Positions 35,501 through 50,500 of a DNA stretch of 64,000 nucleotides are shown one piece after another. This DNA is from Glandiceps talaboti. Lineage: Eukaryota > Hemichordata > Enteropneusta > Spengelidae. The stretch's first letter is position 1. Each line of letters begins with the position of its first letter. A model generated the notes under the pieces. That model did not search any database. It worked only from the letters and a program-made list of their open reading frames with translations, and was not told where the DNA came from. A program made the position numbers and the translations under genes. Where the stretch lies: the NCBI RefSeq assembly GCF_964340395.1, contig NC_135564.1, forward strand, positions 1,403,501 to 1,467,500. Reading direction: 5' to 3'.

Positions 35501-38500
35501 TTATTTAAAATGTGTATATTTCTATGTTAGTATTTTATTTAAAATGTGCATATTTCTATGTTACTATTTTATTTAAAATGTGCATATTTCTATGTTAGTA
35601 TTTTATTTAAAATGTGCATATTTCTATGTTACTATTTTATTTAAAATGTGCATATTTCTATGTTACTATTTTATTTAAAATGTGCATATTTCTATGTTAG
35701 TATTTTATTTAAAATGTGCATATTTCTATGTTAGTATTTTATTTAAAATGTGTATATTTCTATGTTAGTATTTTATTTAAAATGTGCATATTTCTATGTT
35801 AGTATTTTATTTAAAATGTGCATATTTCTATGTTACTATTTTATTTAAAATGTGCATATTTCTATGTTAGTATTTTATTTAAAATGTGTATATTTCTATG
35901 TTAGTATTTTATTTAAAATGTGCATATTTCTATGTTAGTATTTTATTTAAAATGTGCATATTTCTGTGTTAGTATTTTATTTAAAATGTGTATATTTCTA
36001 TGTTGGTATTTTATTTAAAATGTGCATATTTCTATGTTAGTATTTTATTTAAAATGTGCATATTCCTATGTTACTATTTTATTTAAAATGTGCATATTTC
36101 TATGTTACTATTTTATTTAAAATGTGCATATTTCTATGTTACTATTTTATTTAAAATGTGCATATTTCTATGTTACTATTTTATTTAAAATGTGCATATT
36201 TCTATGTTAGTATTTTATTTAAAATGTGCATATTTCTATGTTACTATTTTATTTAAAATGTGCATATTTCTATGTTAGTATTTTATTTAAAATGTGCATA
36301 TTTCTATGTTAGTATTTTATTTAAAATGTGCATATTTCTGTGTTAGTATTTTATTTAAAATGTGCATATTTCTATGTTAGTATTTTATTTAAAATGTGCA
36401 TATTTCTATGTTAGTATTTTATTTAAAATGTGTATATTTCTATGTTAGTATTTTATTTAAAATGTGTATATTTCTATGTTAGTATTTTATTTAAAATGTG
36501 TATATTTCTATGTTACTATTTTATTTAAAATGTGTATATTTCTATGTTAGTATTTTATTTAAAATGTGTATATTTCTATGTTAGTATTTTATTTAAAATG
36601 TGCATATTTCTATGTTAGTATTTTATTTAAAATGTGCATATTTCTGTGTTAGTATTTTATTTAAAATGTGCATATTTCTATGTTAGTATTTTATTTAAAA
36701 TGTGCATATTTCTATGTTAGTATTTTATTTAAAATGTGTATATTTCTATGTTAGTATTTTATTTAAAATGTGCATATTTCTATGTTAGTATTTTATTTAA
36801 AATGTGCATATTTCTATGTTAGTATTTTATTTAAAATGTGCATATTTCTATGTTAGTATTTTATTTAAAATGTGTATATTTCTATGTTAGTATTTTATTT
36901 AAAATGTGCATATTTCTATGTTAGTATTTTATTTAAAATGTGCATATTTCTATGTTAGTATTTTATTTAAAATGTGTATATTTCTATGTTAGTATTTTAT
37001 TTAAAATGTGCATATTTCTATGTTACTATTTTATTTAAAATGTGCATATTTCTGTGTTACTATTTTATTTAAAATGTGTATATTCCTATGTTACTATTTT
37101 ATTTAAAATGTGTATATTTCTATGTTACTATTTTATTTAAAATGTGTATATTTCTGTGTTACTATTTTATTTAAAATGTGCATATTTCTATGTTAGTATT
37201 TTATTTAAAATGTGTATATTTCTGTGTTAGTATTTTATTTAAAATGTGTATATTTCTATGTTAGTATTTTATTTAAAATGTGTATATTTCTATGTTAGTA
37301 TTTTATTTAAAATGTGCATATTTCTATGTTAGTATTTTATTTAAAATGTGCATATTTCTATGTTAGTATTTTATTTAAAATGTGCATATTTCTATGTTAC
37401 TATTTTATTTAAAATGTGTATATTTCTATGTTAGTATTTTATTTAAAATGTGTATATTTCTGTGTTAGTATTTTATTTAAAATGTGTATATTTCTATGTT
37501 AGTATTTTATTTAAAATGTGTATATTTCTATGTTAGTATTTTATTTAAAATGTGCATATTTCTATGTTACTATTTTATTTAAAATGTGCATATTTCTATG
37601 TTAGTATTTTATTTAAAATGTGCATATTTCTATGTTACTATTTTATTTAAAATGTGTATATTTCTATGTTAGTATTTTATTTAAAATGTGCATATTTCTA
37701 TGTTAGTATTTTATTTAAAATGTGTATATTTCTATGTTAGTATTTTATTTAAAATGTGCATATTTCTATGTTACTATTTTATTTAAAATGTGCATATTTC
37801 TATGTTGGTATTTTATTTAAAATGTGCATATTTCTATGTTAGTATTTTATTTAAAATGTGCATATTTCTGTGTTACTATTTTATTTAAAATGTGCATATT
37901 TCTATGTTACTATTTTATTTAAAATGTGCATATTTCTGTGTTAGTATTTTATTTAAAATGTGCATATTTCTATGTTAGTATTTTATTTAAAATGTGTATA
38001 TTTCTATGTTGGTATTTTATTTAAAATGTGCATATTTCTATGTTAGTATTTTATTTAAAATGTGCATATTTCTATGTTGGTATTTTATTTAAAATGTGTA
38101 TATTTCTATGTTAGTATTTTATTTAAAATGTGCATATTTCTATGTTAGTATTTTATTTAAAATGTGCATATTTCTATGTTGGTATTTTATTTAAAATGTG
38201 CATATTTCTATGTTAGTATTTTATTTAAAATGTGCATATTTCTATGTTAGTATTTTATTTAAAATGTGCATATTTCTATGTTACTATTTTATTTAAAATG
38301 TGCATATTTCTATGTTACTATTTTATTTAAAATGTGCATATTTCTATGTTACTATTTTATTTAAAATGTGCATATTTCTATGTTAGTATTTTATTTAAAA
38401 TGTGCATATTTCTATGTTACTATTTTATTTAAAATGTGCATATTTCTATGTTACTATTTTATTTAAAATGTGTATATTTCTATGTTAGTATTTTATTTAA

Positions 38501-41500
38501 AATGTGTATATTTCTATGTTAGTATTTTATTTAAAATGTGTATATTTCTATGTTGGTATTTTATTTAAAATGTGCATATTTCTATGTTAGTATTTTATTT
38601 AAAATGTGCATATTTCTATGTTGGTATTTTATTTAAAATGTGTATATTTCTATGTTACTATTTTATTTAAAATGTGTATATTTCTATGTTACTATTTTAT
38701 TTAAAATGTGCATATTTCTATGTTAGTATTTTATTTAAAATGTGCATATTTCTATGTTACTATTTTATTTAAAATGTGCATATTTCTATGTTACTATTTT
38801 ATTTAAAATGTGCATATTTCTATGTTACTATTTTATTTAAAATGTGCATATTTCTATGTTAGTATTTTATTTAAAATGTGCATATTTCTATGTTACTATT
38901 TTATTTAAAATGTGTATATTTCTGTTACTATTTTATTTAAAATGTGCATATTTCTATGTTAGTATTTTATTTAAAATGTGCATATTTCTATGTTAGTATT
39001 TTATTTAAAATGTGCATATTTCTATGTTAGTATTTTATTTAAAATGTGCATATTTCTATGTTAGTATTTTATTTAAAATGTGCATATTTCTGTGTTAGTA
39101 TTTTATTTAAAATGTGCATATTTCTATGTTACTATTTTATTTAAAATGTGTATATTTCTATGTTAGTATTTTATTTAAAATGTGCATATTTCTACGTTAG
39201 TATTTTATTTAAAATATGCATATTTCTATGTTACTATTTTATTTAAAATGTGTATATTTCTGTGTTACTATTTTATTTAAAATGTGTATATTTCTATGTT
39301 ACTATTTTATTTAAAATGTGCATATTTCTACGTTAGTATTTTATTTAAAATGTGCATATTTCTATGTTAGTATTTTATTTAAAATGTGCATATTTCTATG
39401 TTAGTATTTTATTTAAAATGTGCATATTTCTATGTTAGTATTTTATTTAAAATGTGCATATTTCTATGTTAGTATTTTATTTAAAATGTGCATATTTCTA
39501 TGTTACTATTTTATTTAAAATGTGTATATTTCTATGTTACTATTTTATTTAAAATGTGCATATTTCTGTGTTAGTATTTTATTTAAAATGTGCATATTTC
39601 TATGTTACTATTTTATTTAAAATGTGCATATTTCTATGTTACTATTTTATTTAAAATGTGCATATTTCTATGTTAGTATTTTATTTAAAATGTGCATATT
39701 TCTATGTTAGTATTTTATTTAAAATGTGCATATTTCTGTGTTACTATTTTATTTAAAATGTGCATATTTCTATGTTACTATTTTATTTAAAATGTGCATA
39801 TTTCTATGTTACTATTTTATTTAAAATGTGCATATTTCTATGTTAGTATTTTATTTAAAATGTGCATATTTCTATGTTAGTATTTTATTTAAAATGTGCA
39901 TATTTCTATGTTAGTATTTTATTTAAAATGTGCATATTTCTATGTTAGTATTTTATTTAAAATGTGCATATTTCTATGTTAGTATTTTATTTAAAATGTG
40001 CATATTTCTATGTTAGTATTTTATTTAAAATGTGCATATTTCTATGTTAGTATTTTATTTAAAATGTGCATATTTCTATGTTAGTATTTTATTTAAAATG
40101 TGCATATTTCTATGTTAGTATTTTATTTAAAATGTGCATATTTCTATGTTAGTATTTTATTTAAAATGTGCATATTTCTATGTTAGTATTTTATTTAAAA
40201 TGTGCATATTTCTATGTTAGTATTTTATTTAAAATGTGCATATTTCTATGTTAGTATTTTATTTAAAATGTGCATATTTCTATGTTAGTATTTTATTTAA
40301 AATGTGCATATTTCTATGTTACTATTTTATTTAAAATGTGCATATTTCTATGTTAGTATTTTATTTAAAATGTGCATATTTCTATGTTAGTATTTTATTT
40401 AAAATGTGCATATTTCTATGTTAGTATTTTATTTAAAATGTGCATATTTCTATGTTAGTATTTTATTTAAAATGTGCATATTTCTATGTTAGTATTTTAT
40501 TTAAAATGTGCATATTTCTATGTTAGTATTTTATTTAAAATGTGCATATTTCTATGTTAGTATTTTATGACTACTGACTATTGTATTAGGTGGACTGTTT
40601 GAGTCTAGCAATTATATATTGTACATCTGTAGTTATGACGACCAACAGTCTAGCTAAGAAGTACTGCTTTGTTCATGATACTATTTCATCAAAAGGGGCA
40701 AAGTCCAAAGTTTGTCTGCATTTATATTTCATATGATAAATTACTTGTGTTATCTAATACCTGAAAAATATTGGCAGATAACAAATACTAGTATGGTAAA
40801 AAGTATACTGAATGTATACTTATTCTACACTAAAAGTATACTTGTCAATGGCAAGTACATTTTAAGTATACTTTAAATAGACTAGGCTGTGATGATATCT
40901 GAACGAAGTTTTGTAAATGCAGCCATAAACAAAGTAGAATAGCATTTAGTCAATCAAAACGAACAATTTGATGACATTATTTCTTTGGGTGTACTGAGAT
41001 ATTTGCTATTGGCAGCAAAACTAAACAAAACAATACTGTGAGCTAATTCTATACTCCTCTCAAGCCAAAAATAACAAGAAAACCAGATTAGTTTAACATA
41101 CTAAGTACTTATTGTCATTCAAAATGGTGTCTCAATCCTGTTTTTCCCCACTTTGTTTGTTGTGTACAAATAAATACCCTCCTCCCCTTGAAAGAGGATT
41201 ACGTACAAGACTGTAAGAGTGATTGAGTGATATTTTGTTTACTTACGCTGATGAATTAATGCAATCTGTCAACCACTGACCAACAAGACCATAGGAGTCC
41301 TGACCTGAAAATAGCTGATTAAAAAATCTTGGATTTGCTGAAAAAGAAAAAGATTGTGTCTCAATTAAGTTGGTAATATTTACTATTACACGTACAGCAC
41401 AATATGATTTGTATATACTCTAGTACCAAAAATTCAAGAATGGCCTGTTGTAATGTTTTCATTAACTGAACTGTTTTGCACGTAGGACATTGTGTCCAAC

Positions 41501-44500
41501 TTTCTGACAGATAAAAATTTATGCAAGATAAATCTAGACAGTATCGAGCATTCAGGGCTGCATTTTATTACATTTATGTCACTGTGACCCTCTGGATGAA
41601 TTCAATCATGGCAGTAACCAAATTTTCTTGTTCATATGTGGATGAAACAACTCAGTTAAAGGCCCATGATTCAAGGCCAGGTTCTCAGATAGTGCTAACT
41701 TATCAGTGAGTGGAGCCCTACAGTTGAAACTATTCTTTTCTTATAGACAACCATTTTCTATAGCTCTGCCAAACAACTCTTTTTCTATAGCCTTGGCGGG
41801 ATTTATTCAAGCTTAACTGGTTGACAAGTTTTTTTGGAATTAAAACTATTCTTCATCATCTTCTGGTGTACACTTGTTAAAAGTTTGTGTCAGATTAGGA
41901 TGATACTTTGGGTGCGAAAACAGTTTTCTGGCAGAGATATAGAATTTGGTCCTGAACAAATGAATGATTCTATCTACTATCTTCATGGTGCCACTGATAT
42001 GAGTACTAATTCAAGAACATGGAATTCAACATTGGGCTTTTAAAAAGTTACAGTGTGTTCTACATACACGTGTTGTACTTATTGAAGGCATGTCATCTAC
42101 AGTCATAAAAAGGAGACCTCTGCAACCAACATTCCATCCTATCTCATTTACATAATTTTTTTAATGGTTTCCTGTTCTTCCAACTCATATGCAAAATATG
42201 TTTTTCTAAATCTAGACAAAGATAGTTTGTTGAAGTTATACGGAACCATGTGCATACTTCATTTTTTGTGTTCACACTTCGTGTACAACAATTGCAGAAA
42301 TAACATCACCATCTTTCCCTTTTTTCCAAATAAAAAACTAAAATGTAGTGACTGTAGTATGATTACTTAGAAGTCCTCTTTACCTGGTAAGACACTATAT
42401 TTGAATGTGTCTCTCAGCAACTGTAGTAATGTTTCTGAATTTTCTCCATCATCTTTGATCTTGAAGTCAAAGAGTTGTCGAAGTTGGTCTGGTTCATAGT
42501 AATCCACAACTAACATGAAAATAAGAAAATGTAGAAAGGTTTGTTACTAAATATTTACATTGTACAAATCAGATAGTGTAACCGTTTTCAACAAAAATCA
42601 ATATACTACATGTAGCTGGTACCAGTTCCTGACTGGGAGATTTTCTAAACTGAGCATGCTCAGATGCAAAAAACCTTGGGATTATTTCTAATTAATGCAA
42701 TACTTCATCTGGGATAATCAGAACATGCCTGCTGCACGGGTCTGGGTAACCAAGACGACATGGAGATCATTGTAGTTACAAACAATTGACACATTGTCTG
42801 AAAGTGATCAATTTGATATTGACACTACATTTCCCATAATGCACCATTCAAGATATTCAAAATAGCAGGTTTGCATGTTCCATATTGATAAGTAGTTTTA
42901 AAAACCCAAAGTAAAGGAAACATTATGGACATTAAAACATGAACTTTCCAATTTTCAATTTCATATTCCTTTCACACTACTCTTGATGCCTTCAAAAGTG
43001 ATCTATTATCAATGCCGTTTTATTATGCTTGTTGTCAATGAATCGTGATATCACTTCACGGACTACTCCATATTCAAAGTCCCATGGAATTACAATGAAA
43101 AATACATACACTATAATAAGCCCTTATTGTTGGCCTCATAACAAATTAAGAATTCAACACAGCACTAGCAAACAGAAGGCTACTGATGACAGCCATACTG
43201 CTAGAAATTCCAGAAAGGGTAAACATTTTCATTATTTGTCTACTTTCAATTTCTCATAAGTATATTTAACTTAAGAATTGAAGACATTCAGAAGTTGATT
43301 TCTTCTAAAGTTTCAAGGATAGCAGTGTCTACAACATTAGAATAAGTGACTTAATAAGCTGTACTAACTATTTCCTGCTTCATCAATTAGCTTCCTGAAC
43401 ATTTAGTCTCTACCTAGTTTTCATAATCTTTATATTCTATTTTTTAGGATATCGTAATTATAAACGAAAATGTCTGTGAACTGTACATGTAGCTAATAAT
43501 CTGTGTAATCCAAAGTATCTGCAATTTCTCTAAATTCATAATGTTATGGATACATTTCTAAAATAATTATTATTCTGTTCTGTTGCATTAATTGGGTCAA
43601 GAATACAAATTTCATGGTCATCTATTCCTATATATCCATGTTTCTCATGGTATTTTCGTATATTAATTTTGTACATTAACTTTGTACATTAATTTTGTAC
43701 ATTAGTTTTGTATATTAACTTTGTACATTAATTTTGTATTTTTGGCTAAGTTAATGTACAATGTTAATGTACAAAATTAATGTACAAAGTTAATGTACAA
43801 AGTCTTTGTACATTAACTTTGTATATTAATTTTGTACATTAACTTTGTACATTAATTTTGTACATTAATTTTGTATATTAACTTTGTACATTAATTTTGT
43901 ACATTAATTTTGTACATTAATTTTGTATATTAATTTTGTACATTAACTTTGTACATTAATTTTGTACATTAACTTTGTACATTAATTTTGTATATTAATT
44001 TTGTACATTAACTTTGTACATTAACTTTGTACATTAACTTTGTACATTAATTTGGTACATTAACTTTGTACATTAACTTAGCCAAAAAGATATGTGTAGC
44101 TCAAGCCTCTTGCTGACCCGTATGTGGTACAATAATGATATTGCAGACAGAAGAGTTGTAGCCATGCTGGCAGCACCAACCAGCACTCCTACTCAGAACA
44201 TGTAACCATACAGCCAAAAACAACTAAGCATTGATTTAGGTGTTTACTTTGTAGAGATTACAGACACAATCTAGGACCTACAGGACAAGATGTATGTTTA
44301 TATCTACCTTTTGTTTTATGATCTCTTGCTTTGATCACTCCTTCTTTGAAGATGACATCCACGGCATCTTTGAGGAATTTTTGGTCAACTGTCAATTCCT
44401 GCATCAAATCAATGTCACTTACATTGAGGGTGTTGACGCTATCATCAGAAAGTTTACCGTGTTCTGTAAGTAGAATAACAAGAGAAAATAGCATCAGATT

Positions 44501-47500
44501 CACATTCAGATATTGAACATTATTTCTGTTGTGTTCCAGTGAATCTTGCTGCAAAACACTAAGAATACATGGTTCTCACTTGCAGGATTCGTGGCATGGG
44601 GGTTCTGTTATTATTGCATATGTTTATCCAAAACAACAAATTTCCATAAAAATTATACTATACGATCATGGACTATTGTGTAGAACGAATGAATGTCTTC
44701 ATTTACATATCATTTGCATACAGGTATATAATAATGCTTGCGGTATTGCACTGCAGTGCAATACCACTAGTATGCATGTGCACCAGTGCAAGTAATCTCT
44801 GGTACATAAGTAAGGCCTAACAAAAACAAATTATGTAGTTCCATTTTAGAATAGGTGGGGTAGGCAGATTTTTTATTTTATTTTTTATATATATATAATA
44901 TTTTTTTCATATGCGAGTGTGTAGTTCAGGTAGTTATGTTTTCCATTGTTTTCCATATGGTCTCTGTGTTATTGGTTGGAAGAACAAATTTTATATTGTC
45001 TTTTTACGTTGATGTCACTGTCAGTTTCCACATCCACTATTTCTTGCAAGACACAATTTTCGTGATTTTATCATTTTTTCTCGACTATGTGAAAAAAAGT
45101 TTAGGGTTGGCATGAAAAACTAGGTGTGGTCGGGTAACCAGAACCAAAGAATCTTTTTAAATTCTTTGCACACGATTTTGATCAAGCTACTACAAAGAAA
45201 TATGAACCATAATTTCCTCTTTAAAGTTTGACTTTCAAACAATTGTCATCAGAATGGACTCCTAATTACTTGAAATTTTCTGGATGTCTTTTATTATTCT
45301 ATTCAACTATAAATGGTGTATAGTTTAATATTGCCAAGTCCTCTCCAGATGTGGTTTTTGAAATTGTGTGGACAAAGAAAGGGTGAAATTTTATTGTTAT
45401 GCAAAAAGAAACATCCTGTCCTCTATGTATGTCTGACAAAATGTGCTTTTCCTGTTTCTGTTAATGTGTACATTGAATGCCAGTTTGTAAAACATTGATA
45501 AGTTTACTACTTCATCTATACTTTTTAAAAATACATAAATGAAATTGTATTTCAGTCATGTATGATGTATATAGTGTCAATGTCAAGGCATAGACCCTCC
45601 ACCAACGTGGAGGGTCTATGGTCAAGGTGAGGAGATTCAATACCAGGTCATTGCATTAAAGTTAACGATCAGTGGAGCTATAAGAAGTACATAGGATTAT
45701 TCTCTTTCTTCTCAGCCAACATTTGTTAAGCTCCAAAAGACATCTGTTTTCACATGCAAATTTTGACCCAAATTTGAACTGAACCTAACCCCGATGTTAG
45801 GGTAGTAATCTATTATATACATAGACATAAAATTACAACACAACAATTAAAACTATGACTTTGCAATCAAGCTTATGACAGAACTTTTCCTTATTATCAG
45901 TAAGTTATGTTTAAATGTTTTATTGATGGAAGGTGAGGCACCTTTCTACACGATGACAGTGTACTAACACTCTTGCAATAATTGATACGGTAGGTGAGGC
46001 ACCTTTCTACACGATGACAGTGTGTAACACTCTTGCAATAATTGATATGGTACATGTAGGTGATGCACCTTGTACACGACGACAGCGTAATAATACTCTT
46101 GCAATAATTGATATGGTAGGTGAGACACCTTTCTACACGATGACAGTGTAATAATACTCTTGCAATCAGCTAATCATGACAAAACTTTCCCTATATTCAC
46201 CAATAATTTGCATGGTAAGTGAGACGCCTTTCCACCTGATGACAATATGAGTATATTCTTCTCTTTTCATATAATTTGCATACAATGTTACTGTATTAAA
46301 GTGGGTCAGGCTAGTTCATTGGTCCGTAGAACCTAAAAATGGCATTCTCAGGGTTTTTGCAGGTGTCAAATTACAGGGCAATTCTCTTTTGGGGGTAACC
46401 AAACTCTTTTGGTTGGCCAAAGCATCTAATAAGCAATCTAATCCTAAGGCTTGTTTGCTTTACTCTGTTCAAATTTCAGACAATAGTTGATCATTGATCT
46501 GTTCCTTTTTTATACACAATGACTCAGCAAATTATAAGCTTGATTATCTTAAAAATTCCTACACTATTTTCTTTAAAAGTCTGAAATCATGAAAATATGC
46601 AGTCGAACAAGTCTTGAAAAAAGCTTTCTACCCCACAAACACATGTACTTTCAAACTGAATTAGTCAGTTGCATCAACAATGTTGTCAAAATTCAGTCAT
46701 GGTCAGTAAACAGGACAAGTCAGTAAGCATTTATTCATAGTCCTAATGGAGGGATATAAATGTACTATCTGCAAACATTGCAAAATTTCACAAAAACTTT
46801 GATCAAAACTGTTGTACTTATGATTGGTAATACAGTATGAATTTTATTAAAGCAGCTTCCTTATTTGCTAAACTACACATTTGGAGCTAGCCCAGACGGA
46901 AATGGGTGTTTTGTAGGTGTAGAATACGTGTACTAAAATATGCAAGACTTTTCTTATTTCAAAACTTTCACTTCCATATTGAAACTATGATGGATAAACT
47001 CAGGTCAGTATACTTTCACCTCTATGGTCTGTTAACTTTTAATGCATGCATCAAACATAACAAAATTAAACTGAACCATCTATTGACTGTCTGAGAATCT
47101 TGCTATAGAGATATTCTGAATTCATTCTGAAATATTTTCAGGTTAAAAATTGCACTGACAGAAAAAAGACAGTACATGATACAAATGTATCAGCCACTGC
47201 ACTTTCTGATTGGCATCTCATGCAGGATCCTGCTTTTATATTGCAACACATCTTTTGTTATGCAAATGATATAACTTGTTCTATCACAGAATTCCAAACA
47301 CTGAGCCTCATATAAGAACAAAGTTTACCTATTAAATGGCAGTTTACACTACTAAATTCAAACTCCCAACAAAAATAAAATGCACTTTTTATCTGTTACA
47401 TATGTACAATTATTAAAACCAAATAAACCAAACTCACCAATTTCCATTTTGTTAGTAGGTTTTTGTTATTGTTGACATGCACTGTGTGACCAACTGAGTA

Positions 47501-50500
47501 CTCTAAGAGTTAACACTATTCCTTTTATACTTTAGCTGTTTACTATTTTCATATAGTTAAGGGGTACTATAAAATAAGTTGACCTAAGCACTGAAGAAGG
47601 TATACAATTAATCTCTGCCCAGGCAGAAATGGGTGTAGCCCCAATGACAAGCATTTATTCAAGACATCAAGCCCCTTTGCAGCATTGCCATAAAAAGCCC
47701 ACCTCCATTACTTCTGGTCTAACTTTCCACACACCACTGCATTCAGTAGGGACATTGGGGGCATATTGGATTTTGTCATAAAATCATGTAGCATTCAAAT
47801 ACTAATGATAAAGTTTGTCTTTCTTTAATTATCACAGATGTTTTGAAATGATGGAACTATCCACCAACTAAATGGAAACTTAAAGATCAGAAAGGAATAT
47901 CATTGTTGTAACTGGCAAGTTTAAAAGAGTTAATTTTTCACTTTATATCGATTACGTAAGTTACCGTATCCTAAAACCTTATGTAGTCTGTAAAATACAG
48001 ACATTCATGGCACACTATCAGCCAGTGCTCATTGAAGCCTGGGCTGAACAACATTATGTTACTTACATTCTACCTGTGACCTATGATTATTAAGGCAAGA
48101 CAGGGGAAAGGTCCCCTAGTCTGGATGCCAACATGGTCTCCAACTAGTGGAGGTGTAATGGTAACGATACCGCATACATGTAGGAACTAGACTAAAGGTC
48201 CCCTAACTTCATGGGGGTTATTGTCAAACTTAATGCATACAGTGAACAAGGCAGTGATTCCTTGAATACTATGAAAACCCATGACAACAATGAGCAGCTG
48301 GTGATATTGGTAATAAATTTGGTATGTGTGATGTATTGGGAATGCATGTGTTGTTACAAAAAGTTTATATGTATAAACATATACAATTTTGGACAAAACA
48401 AGAAACTGGGGCATGTTTGTTACTCGTACAGAAAAGCCATTACTATTCATTACTCTTCATAATTCGAGATTAGGATGTCAAGAACACCAAGTTGGCAATC
48501 TCCACTTAATTTTCATGACATACTATGATGCAATATTCATTGTGATTTAACATATCGTGTTGTTGTACAAATGAAGTGATGCATGATTACTATTTAATAC
48601 TGCCATTGAATTCTTATAAAACAATCAGCAATAGTAACTTCAAAAATATATCATTAAATTTTCATTTTCATTATTTCAGGTTGTTTTAGCAATGAGAAAC
48701 TGACAACTCATCATGACAAGAGTGACAATATTAGCCTGGCACAATATCACTTTCAACACAGTAATACTTTCAGGTACAAGCATGGAAGGTCTGACAGCTG
48801 ATATCGGTATAGCTGATAACAGATACAAATTTGTACTCTGAGTCCCAGGATTACAGGTATGGCCAAGGTATAGAAATATGGTTAAGATTCAAATAATAAT
48901 TAAACTAAAATTTGTTATCATAAACTGTATGGCGAGAGGTTAATTCTATACTTTTCTTATGTCCCCTGGGGAAAAATAAGTAATAAATTTGAATTAAAAT
49001 ATGGCTCTTGTTTGACATGGGTGTATGTTTTATTTAATAATTGTAGTAAAATAATATTATCTTTTTATAAGTTTTTTGGAGGTTTTCCCTGCCCTCAGAG
49101 AGTATTAAATAATACCTAGTACAGTAATTATTTTTCTGAACTATTACTGTATGTTCAATGACATAGATTAGACAGATGATCTTTTTATTTGTTTATATGT
49201 TATATAATACATTGAGTTATGGCCAACCTTTTGATTTTTAACATTAGGATTGCATTTATAGGTATTAACAATTATTGATTTTTATCAAAGAATGTGCCTC
49301 AGTGATAAACTCTTCAAACTTTATTTATTCAAGAAAAATTCTACCTCTTTTCAGTTAAAATCAATAAAAAAACATCTGATGTCACTCTCAAATATTTTAA
49401 AATAAGTCAGTCATATCATAATTTTAATAGTCAATTTAGAATTCAGCCAACTACTGTTTATTAAGACTCACAGGCACTTGACTAGAGATCTATGAATAAA
49501 TGGATATTGAATAAAATGATACAGTTTACAAACTAAATGTCTAATGTTTCCTGTATATGGATGCTATGTTGTGCGCCATAAGAATTCAGTGTTTTATGTG
49601 ACTTGCAAATGTCTCAGCATTTACATATGCTCTGTAACGAATGAAAATGTATTACCTGAGTGTGAGTGCATGTATATATACTATAACCCTTACTCAGTGT
49701 ACACTATTGAGTTTTGTGTTGTGTTTTTACATGTTCTGCATGTTGTATGTTTATTTATTGAATACCCTATTCACCCTGTCTATATACATTGAGTAAAGGT
49801 GAGCTATTCAAATTATTCAGTACCCAGTTCATCGATTAATCAAACAATATATTCAATAACTCACGGTCATCATTATGATTGACATGTATCAACAGTCTGA
49901 CAACCATGTGTCAATCATAATGATCACATTTGTGTCATTGGCCAATCACAGGCAAGGGATTTCAGAGGTCAAAGATAGCATGTCTAATTTCGATTTTACC
50001 CGTTCACCAGGGTCAGCGTAGCTGAAATCTTTGCTATTTTAATACCTTGTTATTGAACTCTTGTCAGTTGATGGTGGGTGTTATTGAATATATTGTTTAT
50101 CTGATTAATCGATGATGGTTTTATGGTCATAGTTGAAGAATTTTGTCTAGAAATTTTTGTTATTGAAGTTTATGCAGACGAGTTCCACCGGGTATCAAAT
50201 AATATGAATAGCTCACCTTTACTCTGTCATAATATAGACAGGGTGAATAGGGTATGGAGTAAATAAACATACAACATGCAGAACATGTAAAAACACAATA
50301 CAAAACTCAATACTCTACATTTAGTAAGGCTTACAGTATATATACATGCACTCAGGTAATACATTTTCATTCGTTACGGAGCATAATTTATGTAAATGCT
50401 GAGTATAGCGTACACAGTGCAGTGTGTACATTTGCAAGTCACATAAAACACTGCATTCTTATGGTGCACAACATGGCATGCATACACAGGAAACATTAGA

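Noticed and set aside
34481-40569. CRISPR-like array of regular repeats
   Set aside because: The 34-bp units abut directly with no unique spacers, and the setting is an animal intron.
49544-49792. 82-codon open frame in the foldback element, possible transposase fragment
   Set aside because: The matching opposite arm does not keep the frame, and the translation has no DDE or other transposase feature.
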